From Gaiellasilicea sp963802765 (GTDB taxonomy: Bacteria; Actinomycetota; Thermoleophilia; Gaiellales; Gaiellaceae), in assembly GCA_963802765.1 (NCBI GenBank), contig CAWDJZ010000010.1:27118-91117 (forward strand): a stretch of DNA of 64,000 nucleotides. Direction: 5' to 3'. The translations under genes were made by a program, and so were the position numbers. The notes under the pieces are model-generated. The model ran no database searches. It was not told where the DNA came from and saw only the letters and a list, made by a program, of their open reading frames with translations. The first letter of the stretch is position 1. Each line of letters starts with the position of its first letter. Of this stretch, positions 34,329-44,107 are shown piece by piece.

Positions 34329-37187
34329 CTAGGTGAGCGCGGTGTCGGGGCGGGGCTCGGCGATCTCGGCGAGCCCGCGCTCTGCTGCCGTGGCGGGGTT
34401 GCCGGCGAGCGCGACGAAGAGGCTCTCGCGCGCCTGGTGCGGCCGTTGCATCGTCGACCACTCGAGGACCTCGCGGTACAGGCGATCGGCTTCGTCCGTG
34501 TTTCCGGACGCCGCGGCAATCCGAGCGAGCTGGACACGTGCGTGGGCCGCGACCCACGGCGCTTGGGCTGCCTCGGCTGTCGCAAGCGCCTGCCGCTGGA
34601 GCTCCTCGGCCTTGCGCAGATCGCCGTTCGCGAGAGCGATCGCTCCGAGTGCGGCGAGAGCGAACGCCGCGTGGTCGCCGAACCCGATTCGCCCGGCGAG
34701 CTCGAACGCGCGCCGGTACGCATCCACCGCGGCCGCGTCTTCCCCGCGTCTCTCGGCCGCCCACGCTTCGAGCAGCAGCGCCGGGGCGCGAAACGCGTCG
34801 TATCCGACCGCGTCCGAGTGACGGCGGGCGACCGACGCCGTCGCAGTGACGGTCGAGACGTCGCCGGCGTGCGCCGCACCGATTGCGCGAATGAGGCTGC
34901 TCGCTGCGATGCCCCAGTCGTCTCCAGCCGCCTCGAACGCGGCGGCCGCGTCGTCCGCCATCGTGGCAGCGCGTTCGATGTCGCCCGATTGCCCGAGGGC
35001 GAGCGCGAGCATCAGTTGCGCGAAGCCGCGCTGCCATGGTGCCGCAGCGGTCGCGGCAAGCGAGACCGCGCGTTCGCCGGCCGCGAGCGCGGGACCGAGA
35101 TCGAACTCTTCGGTTGCGATGTAGCAGAGGTCGGCGAGCTGCTCGATCCGCAATTCGACCGGAGCGTCATCGTCCGTGGCAGAGAGGGCGAGCTCGAGGA
35201 AGCGCCGTCCCTCGGAGACGCGGTCGGCCAGCGCGAAGTACCACCCCAACGTGCCGAGCCGAACCGCGACGGCAGGGTCGGGCGCGTCGCGAGCGTAAGC
35301 GAGCGCAGCCCAGAGATTGTCGTTTTCCAGCTCGAGGCGGCGTTCCCAGCGCAGCCATTCCGGCCCGCGCAGCTCGACGCGCGCCTCGTCGGCGAGTGCC
35401 GCGAAGTGTTCGGCGTGCGCGCCGCGGGCGGCGGCGAGCCCGCCGCTCTCGGCGAGACGCTCGAGCACGTACTCGCGGACCGTGTCGAGCATGTCGTAGC
35501 GGGCGGCGCCGCCGGTGAACGAGGCCGACACGATCGACTTGTCGACCAGCGCTGCAACGAGATACGCGACGGTCGCCTCGTTGAGGCCGTGCCTCGCTGC
35601 GAGCGCGACGAGCGACGGCAGGGACGCGCCGCCGCGGTGGACGGCCAGCTGCTGGAGCAGCGTCTTCTCGTCCCCGTGCAAGAGGTCGTAGCTCCATTCC
35701 ACGAGCCCTTGCAGCGCAGTGCGGGCCGGGTCCGAGGCCGGGCTGTCACGCAGGAGCGCCGCGCGCCGCTCGAGGATGGAGACGAGCTCCGCGAGACCGA
35801 GCACGTTCACGCGCGCGGCGGCGAGCTCGATCGCCAGCGGCAATCCGTCGACGCGCCGGGCAATCTCGGCAGCGAGCGCGACAGCCTCGGCGTCCGGCTC
35901 GAATCCGGGTCGTGCCGCGCGCGCACGCTCGAGGAAGAGCTCGACGGCCGCGGCCTCGAGCGGCGCCACGGGGAGTCTCACCTCGCTCGCGACGTGGAGC
36001 GCCTCGCGGCTCGTCGCCAGGATCCGGGCCTGGGGACACTCCGCGAGGACCGTCGACGCGATCCGCGCTGCCTCGTCGAGCACGTGCTCGCACGCGTCGA
36101 GAACGAGGAGAGCCGCTGCATGGCGCAAGCCGTGAAGTCACGCGCGCGAGCGGATCGGAGCCGCGAACGTCGACGGCGTGTGCAAGGAGGCGGACGGCGT
36201 CGGCCGCGCCGCCCGCCCGCGCGAAGTCGACGAGCCAGATGCCGTCGGGGAACTCGTCCTCGAGGGAACGCGCCGTCTCGAGCGCGAGCCGGCTCTTCCC
36301 GACGCCCGGCGGCCCGGCGAGCGTGACGAGGCGGTGCTCGCGCAGAAGGGCGGCGACCTGGGCGAGCTCGTCCTCGCGGCCGACGAACGACGTCGAAGGT
36401 GCGGGGAGGTTGCCGCGGCGCCCGCGGTCGACCGGGACGGCGGCAATCGCCGGATCGTGCGCGAGGATCGCCTCCTGGAGCCGGCGGAGCTCGGGTCCCG
36501 GCTCGAGTCCAAGCTCGTCGGCGAGCACGCGCCGCGCCTCCTGGAACGTCTCGAGCGCATCGGCCTGCCGGCCGCTGCGATAGAGCGCCAGCATCAGCTG
36601 CCCCCACAGCCGCTCCCGGAAGGGGTTGTCCGCGAGCGCCGACCGGAGCGCCGGCTCGAGCTCCCGATGCTCGCCGAGCGCGAGCATGACCTCGAACTGC
36701 TCCTCGAGCGCGTCGACGCGCAGCGTCTCGAGCCGGCGCGCCTCGGCGCTGAACCACGCCGTCCGGGGTCAGACCCTGCAGCGGCGGGCCGCGCCAGAGA
36801 TCCAGCGCCGACGCGACCGTGTCCGCCGCGGACCGGGACGTCGGCGTCGCGCAACGCATCGCGCGTCTCCGCGAGCAGCTCCTCGAACCGCAGCGCATCC
36901 ACGCGCGCGTCCTTCAGCGCGTACCCGTCGGGCGAGCCGACGATCGACCCCTCGCCGAGCGCGGCGCGAAGGCGGGCGACGTGATGATGGAGCGCGTTTC
37001 GCGGGGCGGCCGGCAGCTCCTCGCCCCAGAGGCCGTCGACGAGCGCCTCGACGCCGACCACCCGGCCGTTCCGGAGCGCAAGCATCGCCAGCAGCGCTTG
37101 ACGCTTCGCGCCGCCCACGTCCGCGAGCGCCCCGCCCGCGACCACTTCGAACGGGCCGAGAAGCCGGATTTCGAGCGGCTCGTGCAT
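34329..37187 (-). CDS. BTAD-type (SARP/AfsR-like) regulator with ATPase and TPR, several frameshifts
   Basis: The N-terminus from ATG 37187 (LEIRLLGPFEVVAGG, AKRQALLAMLALRNGRVV) is the winged OmpR-like DNA-binding domain. The BTAD domain continues in other frames (WGQLMLALYRSGRQADALE, LGLEPGPELRRLQEAIL). An ATPase follows with Walker A LAGPPGVGKSRL, then LDACEHV and DGLPLAIELAAARV, and a long TPR-like C-terminus to position 34329. At least three frame changes lie between 36150 and 36850. About 950 residues in total. Such proteins activate pathway genes in Actinobacteria. Confidence 0.88.
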
Positions 37188-37311
37188 TCGCGGCTGTTGC
37201 CTCCTCGGACGAGTCTCGCACGCTCGCGCGTCTGCGTGAAGCCCAGAGAACGCCGAAACCCGCCGACCGTGAGATCAGCGGGTTTCGACGACCGGGAGGC
37301 GGCACGTGTCG

Positions 37312-37917
37312 TCAGGACACGTGGAGCTTCTCCTTCAGCTTCCCCATCCGCTCGTCGACACCGGCGTGCAGCTCTGCCTTGCGCTGCTCGCGCACGGTCC
37401 GCCGCGCTTCGCGCGCAGCGGCGTCGGCGGCAGCCTCGACCGCCTCGAGCTCGCTCATGACGTCGGCGGCCGAGCGACGCGTCACCTCGCCGCCGAGCTT
37501 CGTCATCTCGCCGTCGATCACCTCGACCGCCGGCTCCTCGACGCTCGCGATCACGGCGGTCGACTCCGGTGGAATCGCCTGACCGAGAACGGTGAGCGCC
37601 TCATCGGAGGTCACGACGCGATCGATGTCGAACGCGCCGCCGATCAATGCGCCGCCGCCCCAGCCGAGCATGACCCCGACCGGCCCGCCGAGAACGCCGA
37701 CGAGCATCCCGATCAGCGAGCCGCTCGCGGCGCCGATGGGGCCGAGGTTGTCGGCGCCCTCGGGGATCTGCAGCGCGCCCTCCGGGGTGCGCTCCACAAC
37801 CGCCGCGGACTCCAGCACGATGCGACCCGTGGCGTCACACTCCTTCAGGACGCTCAGCGCCTGGTAGGCCTTGCTCGGCTCGGTGAACCGAACGACCACC
37901 ACGTTTCTCTCAGCCAT
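37312..37917 (-). CDS. DUF1269-type membrane-associated stress protein
   Basis: 201 residues. The central glycine-rich double helix (IGAASGSLIGMLVGVLGGPVGVMLGWGGGALIG) and ESTAVIASVEEP are typical of DUF1269 proteins. The C-terminal third is an Ala/Glu/Arg helix. Intact, single gene upstream of the BTAD regulator. Confidence 0.85.
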   Translation of the reverse strand: MAERNVVVVRFTEPSKAYQALSVLKECDATGRIVLESAAVVERTPEGALQIPEGADNLGPIGAASGSLIGMLVGVLGGPVGVMLGWGGGALIGGAFDIDRVVTSDEALTVLGQAIPPESTAVIASVEEPAVEVIDGEMTKLGGEVTRRSAADVMSELEAVEAAADAAAREARRTVREQRKAELHAGVDERMGKLKEKLHVS

Positions 37918-38081
37918 TGCTACTCCCTTCGCTCGAACATCTATGACGACCGCAATCTGTCGCGCCTCGCTGCCAAACCGCTGCCAGGAAGCGCGGCGCC
38001 GCTGCCACCGCGGTCGCGCGAGGGATCGTGAGAGGGAAACCGATCGCGATGGCCTGTCGCCGAGCTTAGGATCCCCCGATC

Positions 38082-38984
38082 ATGGGGCGGCTGTCACGCT
38101 ACGGCTGGCGCCCGGTCGACCCGCCGCGGCGGCCGGTCTTGTTCGTCAACCAGCGTTCCGGCGGCGGCAGGGCAGCGCGCGCCGCAGTGGCCGAGCGAGC
38201 ACGCGAGCGAGGGATCGACGTTGTCGTCCTCGATGCGCCCCAGAGCCTGGGGGAGCTGGTTCGTGAAGCCATCGCTGAGCGCGCAGACGCGCTCGGCGTC
38301 GCCGGTGGCGACGGTTCCCTGGCGGTGGTCGCCGCGGCTGCACGGGCGCATGGCCTCCCGTTCGTGTGCGTTCCCGCCGGCACTCGCAACCATTTTGCGC
38401 TCGACCTCGGCGTGGATCGACACGACCTGATCGGCGCGCTCGATGCGTTCACGGACGGCGTCGAGCGATCGATCGACGTGGCGGAGGTGAACGGCCGCGT
38501 CTTTCTCAACAACGTCTCGCTCGGAATCTACGGCGATGCGGTCCGTCAGCCGGCCTACCGCAACGCGAAGATGCGGACACTGGTGGAAACGGCCGCCGAG
38601 GTGCTCGGGCCGAGCGCGTCCCTGCCGAAACTGCACCTGGTCGACGACTTGGGCCGCGAGTACTGTCGCCCCGCCGTCGTGCTCGTATCGAACAACCCCT
38701 ATGCGCTCGACCGCCCGATCGCGCCCGGCACCAGGCCGAGGCTCGACACCGGCGAGCTCGGTGTCATCGTGCTCGACGCATCACATCCGGGCTTGGATGC
38801 TCCTGGACGGGCTTGGAGAGCTACGCATCTCGCGGTTGACGCGTCAGAACCGGTTCACGCCGGCATCGACGGCGAGGCGGTCGAGCTTCACGCGCCGCTG
38901 GAGTTCCTCATCCGGCCTGGAGCTCTGCGCGTACGGATCTCCTCCCGCCACCCCGGCGTCTCGCCGTCGGGACGTCTGCGGTGA
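38082..38984 (+). CDS. Diacylglycerol / lipid kinase (DAGK catalytic domain)
   Basis: 300 residues. VLFVNQRSGGGRAAR, VAGGDGSLAVVAAAA (nucleotide loop GGDGS), VPAGTRNHFALDLG and the later NNVSLGIYGD are the DagK/sphingosine-kinase family signature. It would phosphorylate diacylglycerol or a related lipid with ATP at the membrane. Only gene on the plus strand between 29.5 and 43 kb. Confidence 0.9.
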   Translation: MGRLSRYGWRPVDPPRRPVLFVNQRSGGGRAARAAVAERARERGIDVVVLDAPQSLGELVREAIAERADALGVAGGDGSLAVVAAAARAHGLPFVCVPAGTRNHFALDLGVDRHDLIGALDAFTDGVERSIDVAEVNGRVFLNNVSLGIYGDAVRQPAYRNAKMRTLVETAAEVLGPSASLPKLHLVDDLGREYCRPAVVLVSNNPYALDRPIAPGTRPRLDTGELGVIVLDASHPGLDAPGRAWRATHLAVDASEPVHAGIDGEAVELHAPLEFLIRPGALRVRISSRHPGVSPSGRLR

Positions 38985-39304
38985 GAGCCACCGGCTGTCG
39001 CGTGCCGCCTATTCGGCGGACAAAGATCGGGGACAAAGATCGTTAGCTGTGCTGGCAACGACGGCCCGGGATCCCTCGAAGCAGCCGAACTCAGAGCGCG
39101 TTGGCCGAGGCGCATTCGAGGCATAAACGACACGCGCGACGTCTCGCGGCCCGGCGCCTGGGGGACGAAGCTCTGTTCATCGTTGTCAACGCGATGGACA
39201 GAACACGCGCCTTTGCAGGGATTCTAGAGCGGATGATGTGACACGGTCGGTGACACCGCTTCTCGCAGCGAGCTTGTACCCAACGTCAGACGAAGCGCTG
39301 GGAC
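38985..39304. other. Intergenic stretch with dispersed repeat and short tRNA-like match
   Basis: Contains the 62-base repeat copy at 39007-39071 and, at 39226-39238, the first 13 bases of the tRNA fragment found at 26.7 and 29.2 kb. No coding gene supported. Confidence 0.5.
39007..39071. repeat. Dispersed 62-base repeat, copy 2
   Basis: Same orientation as 29307-29369; carries the identical core GATCGTTAGCTGTGCTGGCA with small indels on both sides. Confidence 0.6.
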
Positions 39305-39730
39305 TTACTGCGAGTACCCCTCGGTCACCTCGCCCTTGTGTGCGGCAAATGCAGCCAGAACCTCCTCCTTCTCACGCTCGGGCACCTTGAAGAAGTCGAG
39401 CGTTCGCCCAAGTTCAGCCGCGACTTCATCGAACTCGGCAGGTGAGATCTTCAGTTCGCGGTGGGCTTCTTCCAGACCAAGGGTGGTGCTGCCTGGTTGT
39501 GTGGCTGCATATTGCTGGGGTCCGCCGGCGACCTCGCAGACCCACAGGGTGCGCATGAACTTGAGGCCCGGAAGTCTTTCCAGGTTGTTCGTGTGCCATT
39601 CCCGGAGAGCAGGGTTCTCCGATGTCTGGCCGACAATCGGGTTCTTCACGATCGCGTCGCTGAAGTGGTCAACCACGGCTGCGATGGCGAATGCGCCACC
39701 GAGCCGTTCATACAGACTCGACTCCGTCAT
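39305..39730 (-). CDS. Group I truncated haemoglobin
   Basis: 141 residues from ATG 39730. LYERLGGAFAIAAVVDHFSDAI, LPGLKFMRTLWVCEVAGGP and the proximal histidine in LGLEEAHRELKIS match the 2/2 haemoglobins of group I. The last 40 residues form a helix (EVLAAFAAHKGEVTEG). These bind O2 or NO; in Actinobacteria they are linked to NO detoxification. A perfect palindrome sits 24 bp upstream. Confidence 0.88.
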   Translation of the reverse strand: MTESSLYERLGGAFAIAAVVDHFSDAIVKNPIVGQTSENPALREWHTNNLERLPGLKFMRTLWVCEVAGGPQQYAATQPGSTTLGLEEAHRELKISPAEFDEVAAELGRTLDFFKVPEREKEEVLAAFAAHKGEVTEGYSQ

Positions 39731-39753
39731 TGTTCGCTCCTTTGAGCAGTTCC

Positions 39754-39777
39754 CTGAAAGCGTCCGACCGCTTTCAG
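39754..39777. promoter_or_regulatory. Perfect inverted repeat upstream of the truncated haemoglobin
   Basis: CTGAAAGCG and CGCTTTCAG (9-bp arms, 6-base spacer) lie in the short upstream region of the haemoglobin gene. An operator for a dimeric repressor or a 5'UTR hairpin would both fit. Confidence 0.55.
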
Positions 39778-40392
39778 CGGTGGTCGCTTCCATTAGTGTC
39801 GGATATCACGTCTGTCTTACGCCGAATCGCGCGGCTCGGATGCACCCCGCCGCTTGGATCGGCGCACTTCCTGCAACTTTCTCTCTGGAGCCACGGTCGT
39901 AGTCGTGCAGCTCGGTCGCGCGAACCCCAGCTGCCGTCACATCCAGCGCCCGACGACGCGGAGATCGCTGCCCACGAGGCCGGCATATGTTCGCTGCCTG
40001 GTCGATCGCCGCTGGCGCGACCTACGGGCACCTCGTCCCCGACTCGTCCAACTCTTCTACCCCTCGCGGCTCATGGGCACGTTGGTGACGCAGATCCGAC
40101 GCCACGGTCATCACAGCGCGACGTCGCTGCACGATCAGCTCGTCGCGCCACTGTCGTTGCGAGCGAGGTGACCGGTACGGACCCCTCGGCGGGCGAACAC
40201 GTCCGGCGCGGTAAGTCGCTGAAGGCGACGTGCACGTTCACCGTTGTCGCCCGCCCACTGGTCAGCAGGAAGCTGGGTCCGTTGCCGAAGGCAGCGCTTT
40301 TGTCAGGTCCCAAGGGCCTAGAAGAAGTAATTCGCAGCTGAGGGCGTCGAGGATGCTAGGACGGGCGAGGCCGTGCGGGAACAGCCGGACGT
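39778..40392. other. Gene-free stretch of about 600 bp
   Basis: Open frames on both strands overlap without ribosome sites, family motifs or consistent codon pattern. It may hold a decayed gene. Nothing to annotate with confidence. Confidence 0.4.
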
Positions 40393-40731
40393 CTAGCGGC
40401 GGGCTGTGTGGTGGCGGGCACGCCCCGGCTCGGCCTCGCCTCGCTCGATCTCCACCATCCGTTCGGCGGTCAGGCGCGACGAGCCGGCCTCGATCAGGAG
40501 GTCGACGACCTCCCAGTCACGGAGCCGGCCCAGCTCCGAGTCCGTAAGGCTGAGGCTTCGGAACTGCCTGCTCGCTAGCCCAGCCGATGCAGGCGCATCA
40601 CCCCGCCCCAAGGCGAGCTGGCCGACATGTGCTGCGGCGTCAGCCTGACGCCGACCTTGCCCGTCAGATCCTCTTTGCTTCTGGGTGTCCGCGTCCCGCT
40701 GGGACACTTCACGTTCGCGTTCATCATTCAC
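40393..40731 (-). CDS. Hypothetical protein behind L1 leader copy 2
   Basis: Up to 112 residues. The N-terminal half is polar and low complexity; the C-terminal half (LTDSELGRLRDWEVVDLLIE, LTAERMVEIERGEAEPG) looks like a real helical domain. The start is uncertain (two ATGs at 40731 and 40728). Main support is the conserved leader upstream, shared with two well-supported genes. Confidence 0.45.
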   Translation of the reverse strand: MNDEREREVSQRDADTQKQRGSDGQGRRQADAAAHVGQLALGRGDAPASAGLASRQFRSLSLTDSELGRLRDWEVVDLLIEAGSSRLTAERMVEIERGEAEPGRARHHTARR

Positions 40732-40868
40732 TCGCGTTCCTTCGTCCGACAGACAGAAGAGCCCGATTGGGCCCCCTGATGCGTTGGGCCTGATGGAACA
40801 GCTCGAGAGGAAGGCGGAGCGCCTCTGCGGGCCTCGTTACGAGGTCGAACACGCACATCTAGTGTAGC
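40732..40868 (-). promoter_or_regulatory. L1 leader, copy 2 (promoter -10 plus structured 5' leader)
   Basis: Minus strand: -10 GCTACACT at 40861-40868, then a leader with CTTCCTCT, CATCAGGCC, CGCATCAGGG, CAATCGGG and TTCTG in the same order and spacing as copy 1. The CAGGC/GTCTG pairing keeps the helix seen in copy 1 with a G-U pair. Confidence 0.55.
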
Positions 40869-40901
40869 TCCGATCCGCGCTCGCGGCGCGCGCCGAGCCG
40901 A

Positions 40902-41126
40902 TCAGATCGACTGTCGGAGCGCGTTGGCGGCAGCCTGGAGACGCTCGCTCACCTCGGCGAGCTCGCGGGCTGCGAGGTCGATGCGTTCTTTCTGGATGTC
41001 GGCCTGCTCTTGCTGGGTATCTGCGCGCCCTCGAAGAGCCGCGAGCTGCTTTGCCATCTCCTCCACCGTGAGCGTGAGCGTCGCGAGCTGGCCGGCAACG
41101 CTCTCGATGTCCTCCTGGGCCGCCAT
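40902..41126 (-). CDS. Small coiled-coil protein
   Basis: 74 residues from ATG 41126. Continuous heptads: VAGQLATLTLTVEEMAKQLAAL, then ERIDLAARELAEVSERLQAAANAL. Predicted soluble rod, perhaps oligomeric. Family not recognised. Confidence 0.6.
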   Translation of the reverse strand: MAAQEDIESVAGQLATLTLTVEEMAKQLAALRGRADTQQEQADIQKERIDLAARELAEVSERLQAAANALRQSI

Positions 41127-41205
41127 GCCCGCGCCGATTCTACGCGCTCCTCGTCGCGCTAGCGCTTCCGCCACTGCCGAGGGCGCCACGGTGGGCGAAA
41201 CGAGA

Positions 41206-41235
41206 GAGGGCCCGGCAAGCAAGAGCCGGGCCCTC
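41206..41235 (-). terminator. Hairpin terminator after the 41.3-kb barrel-protein gene
   Basis: GAGGGCCCGGC and GCCGGGCCCTC form an 11-bp perfect stem with an 8-base loop, 22 bp after the stop. Confidence 0.75.
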
Positions 41236-41257
41236 CGTCGATGGCGGTGCGGTCGAG

Positions 41258-41569
41258 CTACGCGACCATGACGCGGTCGCTGTGAGCGACGACCGGGCCG
41301 CTGGTGATCTTGGGCTCGTTGGGGATCACCGTGTCGAGCTTCTCGTCGCGGATCCACGTGGCGACGACGTTCGTCGACTCCTTGCCCTGCTCAGGCGTCT
41401 CGAAGAGACTGAGAGAGCTGACGACGCCGTTGCCGGCCTCGATCAGGTAGTAGCCCGCGAACCCGGGCAGCTTTTCCAGCTTCGGGACGAGCGTCTCGTT
41501 GGCCTTGCCGGTCAGCTCGGCCGTGCGATTCTGGTCCACACCGTCGTAGCGGCGGATGGTGGCATGCAT
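41258..41569 (-). CDS. Dimeric alpha-beta-barrel (ABM-like) protein, paralogue 1
   Basis: 103 residues: MHATIRRYDGVDQNRTAELT, KLEKLPGFAGYYLIEAGNGVVSSLSLFETPEQ and WIRDEKLDTVIPNEPKITSG. The beta-alpha-beta pattern and PGFAGYYLI resemble the antibiotic-biosynthesis-monooxygenase superfamily; no catalytic residue is certain. Highly similar to the gene at 50515 and to a broken copy at 43.6 kb. Preceded by L1 leader copy 1 and AGGAGC. Confidence 0.8.
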   Translation of the reverse strand: MHATIRRYDGVDQNRTAELTGKANETLVPKLEKLPGFAGYYLIEAGNGVVSSLSLFETPEQGKESTNVVATWIRDEKLDTVIPNEPKITSGPVVAHSDRVMVA

Positions 41570-41712
41570 GGGATGCTCCTTCTTCTTCGTTCAGGCAGAA
41601 AACCCGATTGAGCTCCCTGATGCGCTCAGGCCTGATGTGACAACTCGAAGAGGAAGTGAAGTGCAGAGCCTCGTCGGCTTTTGATGCCAGGACGAACGCG
41701 GTCGGTCAGTGT
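41570..41712 (-). promoter_or_regulatory. L1 leader, copy 1
   Basis: Minus strand: -10 GCTACACT at 41705-41712, then about 130 nt to the ATG. Contains AGCC-GACGA-GGCT (hairpin), CTTCCTCTTCG, TCACATCAGGCC, CCTGA-GCGCA-TCAGG (hairpin) and CAGGC pairing with GCCTG further on. The last two pairings exclude each other, as in a switch. Confidence 0.6.
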
Positions 41713-41988
41713 AGCCGCGATCTTGCGCCTTGGAGAGCTGACGTAAGCCCGATGACTGCTCAGGGCCTCTTGGGCGTGTCTCGACGACGGAATCGCCTCA
41801 TACCCCGCGTCCCGATGACCCGAACCGTCACCTAAAGTGACGGTCGCGTTCCTGCTGGCGTTCGCCGGCCTTCCCCAAGGATCGAGAGCGTGGAGGCCTG
41901 GCTGTTCGCGATCGCGCGCAAATCGCGCCTTGCATGCTGGCCTTCGGCAATCTCGTCATCGCCGCGCGCTCGCCCGCCTCCCGCGCGT

Positions 41989-43248
41989 TCAGGCTGACGC
42001 TGCTTGATCGAGTCGCCCTTCGCGGTCTGCTCCTGAAGTGGCGTCGCGATCGCGGGGAGGGCCGCCATGCCAATCGAGACACAGCGCTGTGGCGTCGTCG
42101 CGTAGCTGACCGCCGCTCGCCTGGAGGACCGCCTGGGTGAGGTGCTGCACCGCCTCGCGCGCGTGCATGTCCATGCTCGCGGTCAGGATGGCGGCGATGT
42201 TCATGCGCGCGGCGTCGCGCTCCAGCATGCCGTCGGTGACGAACATCAGCCGGTCGCCCACCTCCAACGGCAGCGCCTGCACCCGGTAGCCGCGTCCGGG
42301 CTGCAGGCCGAACGGGCGGTCAGCCTCCAAACGAACGAGCTCGACCTGCCCGGCCCGCAGCCGCAGCGGCGGCGGATGGCCGGCATTGACGATGCCCGCC
42401 CTCGCGTTGGCCAGGTCAATCCGCACGAGCAGGCCGGTAACGAACTTGCCTTCGCCCGCGTGCTCGGCCAGCGCATCATTCGCCAGCCGCGCCTGGTCGG
42501 CCAGCTCAACCCCCCGGCGGCGGGCGTTGCGTAGACCCCCGACCAGCACGGTCGCCAACAGGGCGGCATCCATCGTGTGGCCCATCGCGTCGGTCATCGA
42601 CACGTGCAACGTGTCTCGCTCGAGCGAAAAATCGAACGTGTCACCGCCGATCTCACCCGCCGGTTGCAGCCAGGCGGCGAGAGTGAACTGCCCCGCCTCG
42701 CAGGTAAAGGCACCAGGCAACAGCCGATGCTGGATCTCCGCCGCCAACGACAACGGAACCGAGCGCTGCCCCCACTCGAAGAGGTCGGTGTACCGGCGGT
42801 TCGCAATCACCACATAGGCCAAGAAATGCGCCGCCAGAGCCACATCGGCCACCGTCTGCTCAACCGGGAACTCCTCCAGCCCCAACTCCAAAACACCGAC
42901 CGCCTCACCGCGGCTGGTCACCGGCGCGAACAAGCGAGCGCCGCGATCCTCGACGACCACTTCGACGGCCTGGGCGGCCAACGCCCGCCCGTGCGGCGTC
43001 CCAATCAACGGCACCCGCTCCGCGGTTTCCTTCCCCTGCAGCCGCAGTGTCCCCTTCCCGCCCGAGTGGCCCAATCGGATCAGCGACCGCCCACTGAAGT
43101 CGGCGATCAGAAAGCTGACCTCGCGGGCACCGATCGCTTCCGCCAGCGCGGCAGCGAGCACATCGACCGCCGCCACCGGCGGCGCCGCCTCGACCGCAGC
43201 CAACAATGAATTCAAGTTCAACGGTGATCGCTGACCCTCACCCATCAC
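41989..43248 (-). CDS. GAF-PP2C (RsbU/SpoIIE-like) serine phosphatase
   Basis: 419 residues. N-terminal GAF-like sensor (about 20-165: REVSFLIADFSGRSLIRLGH, GARLFAPVTSRGEAVGVLELG). C-terminal PP2C domain with metal-binding aspartates in GGDTFDF, MTDAMGHTMDAALLA, MFVTDGMLERD and DDATALCLDW. It would dephosphorylate an anti-anti-sigma factor and thereby release an alternative sigma factor under stress. No anti-sigma partner lies beside it. The tail after CLDWHGG is probably out of frame. Confidence 0.88.
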   Translation of the reverse strand: MMGEGQRSPLNLNSLLAAVEAAPPVAAVDVLAAALAEAIGAREVSFLIADFSGRSLIRLGHSGGKGTLRLQGKETAERVPLIGTPHGRALAAQAVEVVVEDRGARLFAPVTSRGEAVGVLELGLEEFPVEQTVADVALAAHFLAYVVIANRRYTDLFEWGQRSVPLSLAAEIQHRLLPGAFTCEAGQFTLAAWLQPAGEIGGDTFDFSLERDTLHVSMTDAMGHTMDAALLATVLVGGLRNARRRGVELADQARLANDALAEHAGEGKFVTGLLVRIDLANARAGIVNAGHPPPLRLRAGQVELVRLEADRPFGLQPGRGYRVQALPLEVGDRLMFVTDGMLERDAARMNIAAILTASMDMHAREAVQHLTQAVLQASGGQLRDDATALCLDWHGGPPRDRDATSGADREGRLDQAASA

Positions 43249-43571
43249 GCCCCCAACCTAACGCGACCGTCGCCAACACCGAGTCGTCCGCCCTTGTCCC
43301 GAACCGCCAAACGCGCGTCCACGCGCTCGCCAGAATCTGAACGAGATCGCCCGTTGCATGAGACCACCGGCTGGGAGCGCGGCGAATTTGAGCTTCTCGA
43401 TCGTCCGCAGACAGCGCACTAGCCCTCGGCCTTTGAAAGCGCGAACGTGCGGAAATGCTCCGCGACGAGGTCTCGAGGACGATCTCGGCGACGAGAACCA
43501 AGATGAATTTCAAGGAAGCAGCTGATGCATTTGCGCTCCCCTCGGGCGCGTCAAACTTGGTGACACGCCCA
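43249..43571. other. Gene-free stretch
   Basis: Divergent space between the phosphatase and the broken barrel-protein copy. No L1- or L2-like leader, hairpin or supported gene seen. Confidence 0.4.
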
Positions 43572-43917
43572 CATGCGACCATCCCGCCGCTACGCAGGCG
43601 GGACCGAAACCGCACGGACGAGCTGGCCGAGAAGGTCTCCGAGAGTCTCGCCCCGCGGCTGAGCAAGCTTCCGGGCTTCGCCGACCACCTGATCGAGGCC
43701 GGCAACGGCGTCATCGGCTCGGTCGGGGTGTTCGAGAGCGTCGAGCAGGCTGACGAGTCGACTCGCGTTGCAGCCGCCTGGGTGCGCGACGAGAAGCTCG
43801 AGATGGTCTTGCAACGCGCCCGAGGTCACCAGCGGCGAAGTGATCGTCACCAGAACGGCGTGCCCGTCCTCGCCGAAGCGTCTGCGAGCCGGTACAGAAA
43901 CGCTGGAGAGGGTCGCT
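43572..43917 (+). pseudogene. ABM-like paralogue 2, frame-disrupted
   Basis: ATI, then RNRTDELAEKVSESLAPRLSKLPGF, HLIEAGNGVIGSVGVFESVEQ and AAAWVRDEKLEMVL align along the whole length of the two intact paralogues; the end (NAPEVTSGEVIVT) is in another frame. The YY of FAGYYLI is reduced and no L1 leader precedes it. Probably decayed or misassembled. Confidence 0.65.
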
Positions 43918-44107
43918 CGCCGGATCCCCCGGTCCATCCATCAGGAACTTGAGATGAACGCGAACGTGAAGCTTTCCCAGCAGGACGAGGGCACGCGAAA
44001 GCAGAACGAGCGGGCCCGTAAGGTCGTTGTCAGGATGACCGCGCCGGAGAAGTCCGCTCGAGCGCGCGCTCCAGGGCTTGCTGCGACGGACCGCCGCGGA
44101 ATGGGGT

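Noticed and set aside
36760..36785. GGGGTCAGACCC-type palindrome resembling the REP units
   Set aside because: Lies within the BTAD coding region in a conserved protein context (LQGLTPDG) and as a single copy is explained by coding sequence.
41832..42068. Small ORF overlapping the end of the PP2C phosphatase gene
   Set aside because: Two frames are similarly plausible and no ribosome site is visible; probably the out-of-frame end of the phosphatase.
43238..43714. 158-codon minus-strand frame upstream of the phosphatase
   Set aside because: Antisense to the barrel-protein remnant and Arg/Ser-rich without motif; no start signal.
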